From: Jaapia argillacea MUCL 33604
Taxonomy: Eukaryota > Basidiomycota > Agaricomycetes > Jaapiales > Jaapiaceae
Direction: 5' to 3'
Assembly (NCBI GenBank): GCA_000697665.1
Contig: KL197713.1
Coordinates: forward strand, 1,142,593 to 1,206,592
DNA: 64,000 bases
Under the pieces are notes generated by a model. It was not told where the DNA came from. It ran no database searches and saw nothing but the letters and a program-made list of their open reading frames with translations. Both the position numbers and the translations under genes were made by a program. This document shows positions 12,223 through 24,089 of this stretch, piece after piece. How positions within the stretch are numbered: position 1 is the first letter of the stretch; the number at the start of each line of letters is the position of its first letter.

Positions 12223-12306
12223 TGCCATGAACCTGGATCGAACAGGTGACCTTTAGAACGCAAGAAGCGCTTCAGTCTACTGCTCTCCCAACTGAGCTAC
12301 CACGGC
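12223..12306 (-). tRNA. tRNA-Phe (GAA) with a short intron
   Basis: Folds as a tRNA on the minus strand. The acceptor stem GCCGTGG pairs with the 3' strand TCATGGC (G-U at 7:66 and 4:69), with discriminator A. The D arm is GCTC/GAGC with loop AGTTGGGA, and the T arm ACCTG TTCGATC CAGGT contains the B box. The anticodon loop CTGAAG reads GAA, for phenylalanine. An 11-nt intron (CGCTTCTTGCG) sits at the canonical place after position 37; 73+11 = 84 nt fits the interval exactly. The anticodon stem has a possible G27-A43 mismatch. No CCA is encoded, as usual in eukaryotes. Confidence 0.93.
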
Positions 12307-12718
12307 GACAATACCAATGACGACATGGAGGCCATATATTTCGCAAACGTAACTGCTTCAGGAACTAGGAAATTTGATTCATGCACACCTCATGACCATA
12401 AGTACAGATGTCCTTAGAGTGGATTCCACTCAATCAATTCGAAAAAAAATTGGGGAAAAAAAGTCGGTGTATAATGGTGGTGTGTCGGCAGAAGCTTGAA
12501 GCGTTCGGCGTCTGAGGGAAGGATGCAGATCTTGATTTGGAAATACATTGGAGCAGCGGAAGCGCGCCTTGCGAGGAGCACTTTTTGCATCTGCCTCCAC
12601 TCATCTGAAATCTTCTCGACTCTCTCTCGTGGAGTTCAACACGGACTTGTCAAGACGACGTTCGCACTCGTGCATCAGCGCGAAACTGGAGTCACGGCCG
12701 GCCCAGTGAATGCGCTCT
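12307..12718. other. Intergenic, tRNA-Phe upstream to carrier promoter
   Basis: Contains the upstream flank of the minus-strand tRNA and the promoter/5' UTR of the mitochondrial carrier. An A-rich run lies near 12440-12460. No gene seen. Confidence 0.55.
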
Positions 12719-14230
12719 ATGGATGGAGATAGGTACGGCACCTTTTCACAAGTCTCATGTTCGTTTTCCATGCCAAATGGTTCAATCTTGCAATCCCAGG
12801 CCGACGAATACTATATTTCCCCCTGTAGTGGTCAATGACTTTGTCCGAGGTATGTTACCTTCTATTTTGACTTTCAGTTGGTTCTTACCGGGCTGCGATG
12901 GGCAGAACACAAGACGGCGGTGTGTGCTCTGACTGCAAGTTACATATCCACCTTTGTCGGGTACCCAGTACGTGTCACAAGACCATGTCTCATCGACACT
13001 ATGAATGATCGATCTGTTACAGCTCGACTCCCTCAAATCCAGACTACAAACACAACGAATCCGCATTTCCGTACCCAAACTTGCCGCCAAGGTTTATCGG
13101 GAAGAAGGAGTCATTGGGTTCTACCGGGGGATCGCAATCCCGTTCTTTACCATCTCATTCGTTCGTGCGTGTCCGTTTTTGCTTGATATGAGACGTGCAC
13201 ATATGAACGTATGGTTTTAGGAGCTGCATCTTTGACCATCTACAACGGGACCAAGGAACATCTTCACACGCGTGGTATTCTCAATCGCAATACATTACTC
13301 GATGTTGCTGCCAGTAGTGGGTTGGGTGGGGCTCTTGCCGGAGCTGTGATCTCCGTTGGGAGTTGTCGTGAGTGATTTTTGGCCTGGGTATTATCACAAC
13401 GGACCTGATATCATAACAGCGTTTGAGTTGGTCAAGGTGGCTCCTTCCACGCTTTCTGGCCTTCAAATCCACTTTTCTAACCATTTTGCAAGATCCGGAG
13501 GCAGCTCGAATACAACATTGCCGCAAGCAAAGGCCTCCAAATTGGCAAACCTCCCAATACAGCGGAAGCAGTTCGAGATATTGTCAGAACCAACGGTAAA
13601 TTTGGTTTATTCACTGGCCTTCGACTCCACTTCCGTAAGTGCTCCACACATACCCCTCCTTGTGATCGTCCAGGTCTTGAATCGATGAACAGTGCGTGAC
13701 ATGAGCGGAACTGCACTCTACTTCCTTGAGTACGATGGAATGCGACACATAATGGGTCGATCGCGTTCTGGAGAGCAAGGTCCAACACCTTCGTGGTTAC
13801 CTCTACCCCACTCCTTGGTCCCATTCATGTGTGGCTCGCTTGCTGGCGTTACTTCCTGGGCGCTCATATATCCCCTCGATGTGTGGGTGTCAAGTCCCTC
13901 TTTTGTTGGGTTCAGAAGCTGATATGGTGTTTAATAGTGTGAAGACCAAGGTTCAAGAACGGTCCCTTGCCGGGCAGCCTTCTCGCACAGTCTGGACAAC
14001 ATTGCGTCGTCTCATCCGAGGTGATTCTCGTCTTTCTCGCCCCACTCACCAATTCACTCATGACATACTCTCATCTAGGTCCCGATCCCGATGCTCCCAA
14101 ACCTATCCTCGCCGGAGTAGCACGTCTTTATCGCGGACTTGGTGTCAGTGCTCTACGCAGTATCACCACGCACGGCTTGTTGTGGACTTTTTTCGATATC
14201 GTCGCCGGTTATATCGACAAGCTCCCGTAA
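12719..14230 (+). CDS. Mitochondrial carrier (SLC25) family protein
   Basis: Inner-membrane solute carrier; substrate not identifiable. Ten exons (12719-12732, 12800-12849, 12906-12967, 13023-13164, 13221-13367, 13420-13436, 13493-13634, 13693-13882, 13938-14020, 14079-14230) give 332 aa with every phase consistent. All three carrier signatures Px[DE]xx[KR] are present: YPLDSLKSR (repeat 1), CPFELVKIRRQ (repeat 2) and YPLDVVKTK (repeat 3), each followed by its basic matrix helix (for example GVIGFYRGIAIPF, KFGLFTGLRLHF and VARLYRGLGVSALRS). Start: the ATG at 12719 with a 14-nt first exon keeps the frame into RPTNTIFPPVVVNDFVRE. Exon 6 is only 17 nt and holds the repeat-2 signature. It could be a YFR045W-like or carnitine/amino-acid-type carrier; that is not resolvable by eye. 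Confidence 0.9.
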
Positions 14231-14441
14231 GTTATGGGTTAGAAACTCAGTCACCCCCCAGTCAGTTTTGTCGGCCAATGAAACGTATGCTGGACAAACC
14301 AAAGTTTGATATGCTACTACCATTTCGGTTCACCCATCTCATTTATAATCGTAGTCCCCACATAGAATGTCATCACCAATGTATTATATGTCTAACAATG
14401 TGCACACCAATGTCGTCGTTCCGTACTCTTGAACAAAATTC

Positions 14442-17400
14442 CTAGAAACCACCCACTCGTTTCTTTGCGGGCTTCTTCTTCCCAGGTTGTGGCCTGCCGC
14501 CGAAAGGGCCGGGAAGTACTTGGGTGCTCGGTATGATCATATCTTGGGACATGTTAGTTCCCGGTTTTGTGATAGTGGGTTGGCTGCCGAAATTGGGCAA
14601 CGGGCGGGATACAGGAGCCTCCTGCGTTTGCGCTACGGTGACAGGCAGCCTTGCCATGGCGGATTGACTGGCAGCGATGGGCGGAGGAGCTCGGGATTTG
14701 GTTGCGAAAATTGTCGGAGGACGTTGAGTTCCTGCAGGTGGCTCCTTCTCTCCTCTCGGAAGAAGGGAAGATGGCGCTTGCGTCCGATCCCGAGCAAGGC
14801 CAGGTGCAGCAGCAATGACATCGTATGGGTCTTCGTAGGAGTACTCCTGCGGATTATCGCCAATATCCCATTCCTTCAGGAGCAACCTGACTCCTTGTGG
14901 CATCCCCGCGTCTGTGATCCCAATTTCGTTCTCCCTGGCGTAATGGCCAGCCTTTGCCTTATGCACAGGACGCAGGTACCCAAACTGAATGGGAGGCGGC
15001 TCGCCATCGACCAATGACATCGCCTCTGCAGCACGAGACATGGTTTCGACGTCGTCGTCAGAAGGCGGGGAGGGAGTTACAAATGGGCGAGAAGAAAAGA
15101 CATCCGTAGATAGTGACAGGTCAACAGTAAGTTGCTCTTGTGCATCTGTCTCGCGGCGCAGAGAGGCCGGAGGTCGTCGACCATCCGCTGCCAACTTGTA
15201 AACTTCGAGGTTCTGAAAGGTTTCTTGGGGAGTTCTAGATAGTTGCGGGGTGAACCTCTGTAGGATGGAAGTGATGTCGTGGTGCCAGGCAGCACGCCTG
15301 GAAAGCTCCTTTTGTGGGATTCGCCCAGTCACGAGGGCACGAAATCCTTCGTGAGAATTGAGTGGAGTCTGAGTGAAAAAGTCGGATCTTGAAGATTGTG
15401 TCGGCTCATCGCCCGTGCGATATGTAACGTCAAACCTGAATGTAAGCATAAGTCAAGTAGCGGAGGGAGTGGGTGATTACGATACTCCTCACATTGTAAC
15501 CGGATGGTCAATTGGAGCATCCAGGGCTTGCCAGAAGTCGGACATTGTTTCCAAAAGATCATCGACATCTCTGCCAGAGACTTCTTCTTCTTGTGATTCC
15601 GGAAAGAACAAACCTGGATGCCAAGGTCAATAGAATCTCTAGAGCATTCGGATATAACTCACGTTCGTACACAGGTCGCAAGTCAACCTCACTAAATTCC
15701 TGTGCGCCCAATGGTCCCACATTTGCCTGATCCTCCATCGCCTTCAACCTCAAAAGTTCCGGTGACCACTCCGGTTCTTCCAGACCCATCTCTCCGAAGT
15801 CTGGTTGGCCCGCTTGTAATGGAGGGTCGGAAACAAGTTCCAGATCCATCTTGTAAACTCCCCCTCCACTTGAGTACTGCATTAAAGTCGCATTCTTCTG
15901 ACTCCTGTCAAGCGGATGCCGAAAGATTGTATAACCGCTGTTTGCAACGTCAGGCAAAGTAATGGGTGGTAACACGTATGGCCGACAGTTCGAGTGAACG
16001 CGAGCAGAACCATCGTCTGCGCAGACATCATAGATGGTCACCAAGCCGTTTTTGCGGGATGTAAGAAATGTCAAAGGTGCTTGGTTGAGGGAGGTCAACT
16101 GAGATGATCGTGTGAAGTTGACATAAAGAGATGATACTCACTCCTTGAGACAGAAATGGTCCGAGTCTGAAGTGTTCTGTCAAACTGGCGACCGTGTTTG
16201 TATGCTAAAAGGGGCCTCTTCCTAAACCTCTCATCCAGCCATAAAATCTCAGACGTAGTGGTCACCCGAACGAGCTCGTCCTCGATGGCCGACTCTATGG
16301 CAGTGATCAACTCTCCTGGTTTATTCTCAATCGAGTAGACCAGGGAGGATGAACCTTTCTGCGAAAAAGAAAGTTCAGCTTCGTCGAACTGAGAAGCAGA
16401 TACGAGGACGAACCCGAAAATCCAGATGGGTCATTGCCTTATGTGAGGTCACCAAGCAAGAGGCACAGTCTTTACCAACGGCAATCCTCCAGAACAAATC
16501 GTCTGATGAAGTTTCTCGCTTGGGATGTACCATCTCCCTATGTGTAAAGGTGAGGGAAGCTCAGCTGATAGCGCACAAAAGCACCCACAGTGCTTGGCCT
16601 CCAGAGAAATTACATTTATAAACAGCTCCTTCAGCATTAACGAACATTGCGAGGACTTCAGGCGAAGAGCGGACACCAACATCCACTACAGGCCGATCGT
16701 CCACCGCTGATCTTGAAACGGTCAGCAGATCTACAACGGTCACCTGGGGAATATCAGCTGCTCTCGAGCGTAAGGACTTCGTCTTGACTTCAAGGATGAC
16801 CGTTGACGCTGATGTACGAACTCCCAAGAGCGAAGCTGCAGGGACATTAGAATGTGAATACAGGCACGCAGTCAGAGAGTTGATTCTACCTTCTACATTC
16901 CGTCCGCTCGCAGGTGAGGATGCAGATATTTGTTGGATAGGAGTCTGGAATGAACGAACAGGATGGGCGGATGGTCGGCAGACAATGCCTTGCTGGGGTT
17001 TGAAAGTGATCGGAGAAAAGTCTGCGGTGACTTGGGTTAACACGTGGAATAGCTGAGCGCAAAGCAACCTACTCAGATCTATCCCATACTCGCCGATGGG
17101 AGCGACCATGAAACAGTGTGGATCCCGAACGTCGTCATAACACCGGATAACATCAAAGACATTTCCCAAAGATGGGTCGTAGTCTTGAAACTTCTCGGTA
17201 GAACGAGCATCCGCTGCTATTTCCTCCCGTATAAGCTCTGCAGGTATATCCACGTCGGGCAGATATGTTCTGAGGAAGTGAGCCTGGGCGGGATATGGTC
17301 AATCGGATTCGTTACCACAGAGTTATTGAAGCTCACCCCTTGTTCGGAGCGTTGTTGGATTCCCCCGTGAGGTGCTTGTATCTCCGGGGGACGGGTAGCA

Positions 17401-17679
17401 GGGAATATAACAGTGGGCTGACCTTTTGGTGTCAAACGGCGAGCTGGATAGCCGTAAGCTCATCATCGACCGTAATGGAAGGTCAAAAGCGCGGATACCT
17501 TTGTTTCTGGAGGCCAAGGTCCATTCTAATCTGCCATTTTTATCTTGCAGAGTCGCCGCGTTCAGGACTCCCTCCTCGAGACAAGGGTAACTCCAAGAGT
17601 CTTCCTCGTCCTTGACTCGGCGCCTCGAGGGTACATTTCGTTTCTGACCAGTTCCATCAGTTGTAGGCCATTGATCCAT
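14442..17679 (-). CDS. RRN6: RNA polymerase I core factor subunit RRN6/TAF1C-like
   Basis: Subunit of the core factor/SL1 that positions Pol I at rDNA promoters. The start ATG at 17679 opens MDQWPTTDG. The N-terminal half is a WD-like propeller: AYGYPARRLTPKGQPTVIF, AHFLRTYLPDVDIPAELI, GEYGIDLSRLL, SPEVLAMFVNAEGAVYKCNF. The family's best landmarks follow: WLDERFRKRPLLAYKHGR.FDRTL and FLTSRKNGLVTIYDV. The C-terminal part is helical/low complexity, and the protein ends in a basic tail, KKKPAKKRVGGF. About eight introns; the exon junction near 16435-16375 is uncertain (donor TTG/GTGACC with the acceptor before TTCGACGAAGC keeps the frame). About 900 residues. Divergent from the uL3m gene (186 bp). 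Named from motif order; overall divergence in this family leaves some uncertainty. Confidence 0.82.
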
Positions 17680-17776
17680 TCCATTTGAGAGCGTTTTGAC
17701 GGTCGAACTCAAGATAGATGAGCGAGAAAGCTGCGCCGTCGAAGGAGACTTGAGAGAGATGGCCAGTGTGCCGAGC

Positions 17777-17782
17777 CACGTG
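17777..17782. promoter_or_regulatory. CACGTG palindrome in RRN6/uL3m divergent promoter
   Basis: E-box-type palindrome inside the 186-bp interval between the RRN6 and uL3m start codons. Function is inferred from position only. Confidence 0.3.
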
Positions 17783-17865
17783 GTTCCTCAGAAGTTTCAC
17801 TTCCGGATTCCGACTTTCTTCAAACTACCTTGACCGCGAACCTCGACATTGTCGCGACGCGCGAT

Positions 17866-19021
17866 ATGATCAGAATCTGGTCCTCAAACGCTCGACCAAG
17901 TGTCTCCAGATGTAGAAACTTGCACTCTACTGTCTCTGCCAACGCCGAAGTGGTCCCAAAATCCAAGAAACCCGTTCCGAAATGGACACCTAGTTCTCTC
18001 CGGACAGGCGTTATTGCCAGAAAACGCGGAATGACGGCTATGTGGGACGATCAAGGAGCCCGTCACCCCGTTACTGTTCTACAGGTGCGCCTCGGTTCAT
18101 ATAACATGTGTTATGAGTGCGTTTTGATGGGTGGATATCGTCTAGCTGGAGAACTGCCAAGTAACCGCCAACATCATGACTCACCGGAAGGGGACCACTC
18201 CATATCATGCAGTCCAAGTTGCTGCGTCCGATAAGTCAGTGAAGAACACGACGCTTACGATGCTCGGACATTTCAAGAAGGCTGGTGTGCAACCCAAGCG
18301 TATCGTCAAAGAGTTTCCCGTGACTCCGGACGCTCATATCCCTATTGGTGCGTGGCTCGCAAACTGTATAGGTTATCACATTGATGATATCCTGTAGGCA
18401 CAACGCTGTCTGCGGTACATTTCGTACCAGGCCAATATGTGGATGTCATTGCGAAATCGTGGGTGAAAGTTTCCTTCTTCCCTTTACACTCTGACTTTCG
18501 TCACTAGCATCGGGAAGGGTTTCCAGGGTGGCATGAAGAGATGGGGATTCAAGGGTCTTCGTGCCAGCCATGGTGTGTCCGTATCACATCGTTCCAGTGG
18601 TTCCACTGGTCAGCATCAGGTCAGGACATTCCCTTCGTTCCATTTTGTCAACCATCTGACTGTGCTACAGGACCCCGGTCGAGTGTGGCCAGGCAAGAAA
18701 ATGGCTGGTCGTATGGGTGGTGACCGCATCACAGCCCAAAACCTCCGAGTCGTCCGAGTCGACGGATCCCTCGACCTCGTCTTCGTCAAAGGATGTGTCC
18801 CAGGCGTAGATGACGCCCATGTCTTGATCAAGGACGCGAAGAAACTGTTGGTCCACACTGCCAGGCATAATCATGCGAAGGCGTTGTTTGAGAAGGTGCT
18901 ACCGAAGGGTGTGGATGATTTACCTTTCCCTGCTGGGACGAAAGAGTTAGCAGAGAAGCTACCACCTGTTATTATTGCACCCTCGATCCGTGTTTCTAAT
19001 CCTTTCGTCCCAAGAGAATAG
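17866..19021 (+). CDS. MRPL9: Mitochondrial ribosomal protein uL3m
   Basis: Large-subunit protein L3 of the mitochondrial ribosome, binding near the peptidyl-transferase centre. ATG at 17866 gives an Arg/Ser-rich presequence ([21 protein letters not shown]), typical of mitochondrial import. Family blocks: [116 protein letters not shown] and [19 protein letters not shown]. Four short introns. The tail ends NPFVPRE-stop at 19019-19021. Roughly 305 aa, close to the family length. Reads away from RRN6. Confidence 0.94.
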
Positions 19022-19291
19022 TGGAGAATACATCGCTTTTATTCTTGTTTCATACATAATGCATACCGTGTGGAAAGCTCGCCACCTGAGCAATGCAATG
19101 ACGCCGACAGAAGGCTCTGCGCTTCTTGTGCTGTCCTTGTGTTTTTCGACATAAATAGTCACCCAGCTCGCATACTGCTCTGTTGCACTGCATCTCAGCG
19201 TGAATCCTTACTATAAAGCTCCGTCTCTTTCGTCAGAATAGTCACTTTCCCTACAAGCCATTGCCCCAGATACCAATATCACCAACATACC

Positions 19292-20814
19292 ATGTTTATC
19301 GAGAGCAAAGACCGTCTACTCGTGCAGATTGCATCCTACAACACCAACTTGCAAGGCATCTGGGGCCTTCCTCAAGACCTGGTAGACTGGCTATCCCCGA
19401 CCCTTCAAGTTGCCAACTTCCTGTCCAGGGAACCTCGTGCACCTGATATCGTTGCAGTGGGCTTCCAAGAGCTCCTTCCACTTCATCTTGGCCGTGAGTG
19501 CAGTCATTACGCCAGTCATAGTCATATTCGCTCATAATATCCTTAGTTGCTGGGCTTTCTGGGTCTGTGCTGGAGAGTCGTAACGCTCTCATCCTATCCC
19601 AAATCGAATCAAGTGCACCTGGAAAGGAGAAGTTCACCCTCCTTGGAAAGGTCGTCAATGGGGGCGTTGCGTTGTTGGTCTACGGACGGGATGAGGGTGT
19701 CGCAAGGCGAGTATGTGACGTACAGACGTCGTGGACAGGCTGCGGTCCGTTGTTCATGGGCAACAAAGGTGCTGTTGGTGTGAGGTTCAGAGTTGCAGGT
19801 CTGGATGGCGGGGTTGGGGAAGTTTACACGTACGTCCCTCGATACAAGTATAATCACGGTTGATGTTGACCGAAAAACAAAAACATAGATTCGTGAACGC
19901 GCATCTTACTGCACATGAACGTTTCCTTCGAAAACGAATCCAGGACTACAGCTATATAGCCAAAACTCTCCTCTTCACTCCCCTTCCCGGGTCCCCATCG
20001 TCCTCCCCATCGACGATGTACTCAACTTCTCACCTCTTCTTCTTCGGCGATCTTAACTTCCGACTGGCCTTACCCCGCTCTCATCCACTAGCTGGCTCCA
20101 ACAATCGAGGAGATTTAGCTGCCGCTTTGAACAACGAAGAGAATAGGGAGGGTTTAAAGGAATTTGACCAACTTACGATCGAGCGGAGGATGAAGAGTGT
20201 TTTTGTAGGTTTGAGAGAAGGCGAGTTTTGGAAGTTCAAGTGTACGTACAAGTACAAACTAGGAGAAGTGGACAAGTACCAGTGCGTCTCCTTCTTCCCC
20301 CCTCATCACTACATTATTGACTGATCATTTGGTTTCATAGCTCTCTCCGTGTCCCGTCATGGACTGACCGAATTCTGTATACCACATATACCGACGACCC
20401 TGATACTCCAGAGGAGACGAACATCCACAACCTTTTGTATACCTCTATACCTTCATATACCACATCAGACCATGTACGTCCCCCTTCCCATTCTCTTCTC
20501 TCCCTCTTCCTAACGCACCAACCAACCAGAAACCCATCATCTCTCTCCTCTCCCTCCCCCCTCCTCTCTCCACCTCCCCCACTCCCTCCACCCCACCAAC
20601 CCTCCGCCTCCCATCCGGTTACGCACCCACCCCGGACCCCCGTGCAAACTTCAAACGTTACACTGGCCGTGTCATCGATCGTATCATCGGGTACATCTGG
20701 TGGATCATTTGTATCATCGGTCTCGGGTCTGCGACTCTCGGTCTCGTCAATATTTTTATTGGTTTGGGCGTTTATACTTGGTGGCGTACGAGGCCTAATG
20801 CTTTGCCCTATTGA
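19292..20814 (+). CDS. Inositol polyphosphate 5-phosphatase, tail-anchored INP54-like
   Basis: Phosphatidylinositol-4,5-bisphosphate 5-phosphatase of the IPPc fold. Catalytic motifs in order: VAVGFQELLPL, NKGAVGVRF, FVNAHLTAHERF, FFFGDLNFRL, FDQLTIERRMKSVF, YKYKLGEVDKY and RVPSWTDRIL, the family's P-x-W-[CT]-D-R signature. The catalytic domain fills nearly the whole protein (about 420 aa). At the very C terminus, WWIICIIGLGSATLGLVNIF and following residues form one hydrophobic segment ending WWRTRPNALPY, so the protein looks tail-anchored. That layout matches yeast Inp54, an ER tail-anchored enzyme. ATG at 19292; stop TGA at 20812-20814. Substrate and ER location are inferred from this architecture. 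Confidence 0.87.
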
Positions 20815-21111
20815 TAAGAGATGCAAACCCGTCCGTCTTGCTTTGTGTCCTGTCGTTCTTTTGCCTGTTAATTATGTATATGTGTACTAGTTTGTGGGAT
20901 CTCCGTTGTGCTATTGGACAGCTCCCTAAATCGTACAACGAGTACATGGAATAAAAATGTGGGGATACCAATCGAGGAACATCAAATTCCTCGAGGGCAC
21001 AACAGGTTACCGGCCCGTAATAAACATCGCCAGTCAAGAAACCAAACATACAACCCACCGACTGGGAAGAAGACCCACAAATCTATAAAAATCAACCAAT
21101 CCTAAACCATC

Positions 21112-23777
21112 CTAAACATCCTCAACCAAACCCCCAACCTTCCTCCTCCTCTCACCTCCCCTTTCCTCCACCGCACTCTCCACAGCACTCTCCTCTCCAC
21201 CACACATCCCACCCTCACCCCCCTCCTCCTCCCCTTCCAAAAACCTCCCATCCTCACTCTCCTTCGGCAACCTAATCAAACTAAAAAGCACAAACGCAAA
21301 AACCACCACACCCGCCGACATGAAGAATATCGCTTTCGGAAACGTAGCGACGGTCTTCATATAAACCAACCCGAATATCGCCGGGCTCAGCACTTGCGAA
21401 CTACCCCAAAACATTAACACCAAACTAATCAACTTGGAGTAAGGGGTGGAGAAAAACTCACCACATAACCTGCACGACACTAATAGCCCCAAACAACCTC
21501 CCACTCTCCCCACCCCCATCCTCCCTCCTCAAAAATAACTCCAAAGACAAACTCTGTACGGCAGGTCCGAAGCCCGCTCCAAAACTTCCCAGGATAGCTG
21601 CTAGGGTGAATAGAGTGGGAGAGGGAGCGAGGGGCATTAGGGTGTAGGCTATAATGTCTACTATGAGTGAGATGCGGGCTATGGTTAGGTCGAAGGCGGG
21701 TGAGTTTAGGTGGGTGGGAGTGGGCGGTTTGGTTGGGGGTGAAGGGGAACGAGAGGGGGAGGAGTGGAGAGGTTCGGAGGGGGATGTCGGTAGCGCGATT
21801 GGGGGTGGTTTGGGTTTGAAGAATGATATCAGAACTATACACACCAACACATCAGGTTCGTCCAAAACACATACGAGAGGAAGAGATACGTACCGGGAAG
21901 TACGACGGTCAAGTGGATAGCACGAGCAGCTCCAACAAGACTTAACCAATAACCCAACTATGCACGAACCAACCATACATGATCAATCTCCCTCCGAGGT
22001 GAGAGGGAGAGGGAAGGGGGAAACATACCTCCTCAGACGTCCATCCAAAGGTAGCAGAAGCATACTGGAATTTATAAGTGAACGATCCCTAAAACCGCCC
22101 ATCAGCACCCTCCCAAAACCCCTCATAACCAGCACTCACAATGATACTAAAAACCAACCCCAAACTAGCCACCGCCAAAGTCAAATTCCAATCCCTCTTC
22201 CTCCCCTTGCCTTCCATTTTCGGTGGTACCAAGATACTCAAGGGACTAAAGACCCTCAGGCTCTTACCCCTCCCAACCACCCTCTCCCACACACTCACAA
22301 CCTGCCCATCCTCCCCCTCCCGGTTGCTACCACCCTTAACTAAATCATCATACTTCTGCCTACTCCCCTCCATCCTCCCCCTCGTCAAACTCTCAGGCAC
22401 GACCCCCCAAATAAAAATCACATAACAAACATCAATCACCAACGTCAAATAAAAAATCGAGAGCAAGTTTTGTGTGTATTTTATTAGGAGAGAGGCTAGG
22501 GTTGGTCCCAGAGCCATGCCTAGGAATAGGAGGCCTAGTTGGAGGGAGAATACGCGGGAGCTGGTGGGGAGGTGTTAGGGGGAAGGTGGTGGTGGTGGTG
22601 GGGGGGGGCAGGGGGGGACTTACCGAGTTCCTGGTTCACAACAATCAGCCATGTAGGCGTGGACGGCGGCGGCAGCAGTTGTAATACCTAAACCCACAAT
22701 CAATCAATCAACCAATCGACCACTCCCCCCCAAAAAGACTCACCTCCCGAAAACCCCTCGACGATCCCCCCAAGTAAAACCCACCAATACCCCCCAGGCA
22801 ACCACTCCGAATACCAAGCCACCAAAACAAAATTGACAGCTTGGAATAATAATCCAAATGATGTTAGTTTGAGTACAAAAGTGCGGCCGTAACGGTCTGA
22901 GAGGGAACCCCAGTAGGCGGTGGTTGTGAATCCGAGGATTCCCATTGTTGTTGTGAATACTGGGTGGGGGGTTAGAGGGGGTAAGAGAGAGGGAGGGGGA
23001 GGCGACAAGAGACAAACCTGCGTTTAGTTCGGCTACGGCTGCTTGGACTACTGGGTCTGTTGCGCAGAGGTTCTTGTCGTCCCTAGGAGTATCTGTACCG
23101 TTTGTAGGTTGGATGAAAGATACCGATACCACGTCATCCATATCGCCGGTCTGTGCATTCCAGAAGGGATCGAGGGTTGACCAAGATGGAGGGCCGGTTA
23201 ACCAAGAAGAAGGTGAACTTGAAGAGTGTGAGAGGGAGGTAGGTACGAAGACGCCTGCTCCGTGGTCTGTAGAATATTCTGGTCTGTGGACTTTGCAGGC
23301 TAATTGGGTATAGAGCTCGATCTTTGGAGCCATGGTTCCTGCTGTGGTGATTGCGGTGAATGGGACGGTTGTTATGAACCTGAAACGTGGAAACGTGAGT
23401 ATCGTCCTCTCTCGTACAAATTGAACTCACCAGTAAGGAGAAGGTCTCTTCCACCAAGGCAAGTTCTTCCTCACCTCCAGCTCTGCTTGGTCACTCGACC
23501 CCAAAGGACCATCATCACCTGGAGGCGGACCGTCCTCGGGAAGTGTTTCCTCGACAGGGTGGTGATGAGGATGGATGAACTCGTGGAGCAACTCTGCAGC
23601 TTCTTCTCCGACTTGACCTTCGGGCAACAAAAGATCTGCAGGCCCGTCAGGAAGATAAGGAATGCTCTGCGCACTCGCGTGCCGCGTGCCTACTGGACGA
23701 CGAGAGGCTGAGCGGGAACGCGAATTGTCCCTGGATACATTGGAGAGGGGGACAGCTAGTCTCCCTGGTGTGGCCAT
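21112..23777 (-). CDS. Major facilitator superfamily transporter
   Basis: Multi-pass MFS permease, substrate unknown. ATG at 23777. A long soluble N-terminal tail, about 110 residues and rich in Arg/Ser then Asp/Glu/Pro, precedes the first membrane segment (FITTVPFTAITTAG). The long loop to segment 2 carries a potential N-glycosylation site. MFS motif A is seen as GSLSDRYGRTFVLKL. Later segments include LGLLFLGMALGPTLASLLIKY, LTLVIDVCYVIFIWGVVPESL, LTLAVASLGLVFSIIVS, FTLAAILGSFGAGFGPAVQSLSL and FPKAIFFMSAGVVVFAFVLF. The central loop and C terminus are low-complexity and charged. An intron near 22558-22620 is extremely C-rich on the coding strand. The DHA1-like/HIAT1-like group is my best guess. 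Confidence 0.85.
22567..22619 (+). repeat. G-rich tract (GGT and long G runs) in an MFS intron
   Basis: Consecutive G blocks, GGT repeats and two G runs of 7-9, on the strand opposite the MFS coding strand. Simple-sequence and G-quadruplex-prone; sits in an intron next to the exon encoding YMADCCEPGTR. Confidence 0.7.
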
Positions 23778-24089
23778 GGTGGTGGGAAGAAGAGGTAGAG
23801 AGGCCCAGGGAGGTGAGGATGGCAGATTAGGAGGCAGACAGACAGGGAGCAGCGTGGTTTGACTACGGATTTAGAACGTGTGGGATGAACCTAGCAGTGC
23901 GGCATCGTGCAAGTCGTCAGAATAGACGTCAGGAACACACACGAATCGAATCGGCGACTGTGGCTTGCTTGATAACACACTAATTCAGCGTGTAATCCAA
24001 AGTGTAATCCTTATCTGTCATCATGCGCAGCAACCTAACCCTAACCCGAATCTTATCTTATCTGTAGCTGCATCTCCACTCCCGCCACC
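23778..24089. other. Divergent promoter region MFS/GMF
   Basis: 312 bp between the divergent start codons of the MFS and GMF genes. It holds a short telomere-like motif (reported separately) close to the GMF start and otherwise no gene. Confidence 0.6.
24034..24047 (+). promoter_or_regulatory. Short telomere-like motif (CCTAACCCTAACCC)
   Basis: Two and a third units of CCCTAA, 43 bp upstream of the GMF start codon. Similar short 'telobox' elements bind TRF/Tbf1-type factors in other eukaryotes; a regulatory role here is inferred. Confidence 0.4.
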
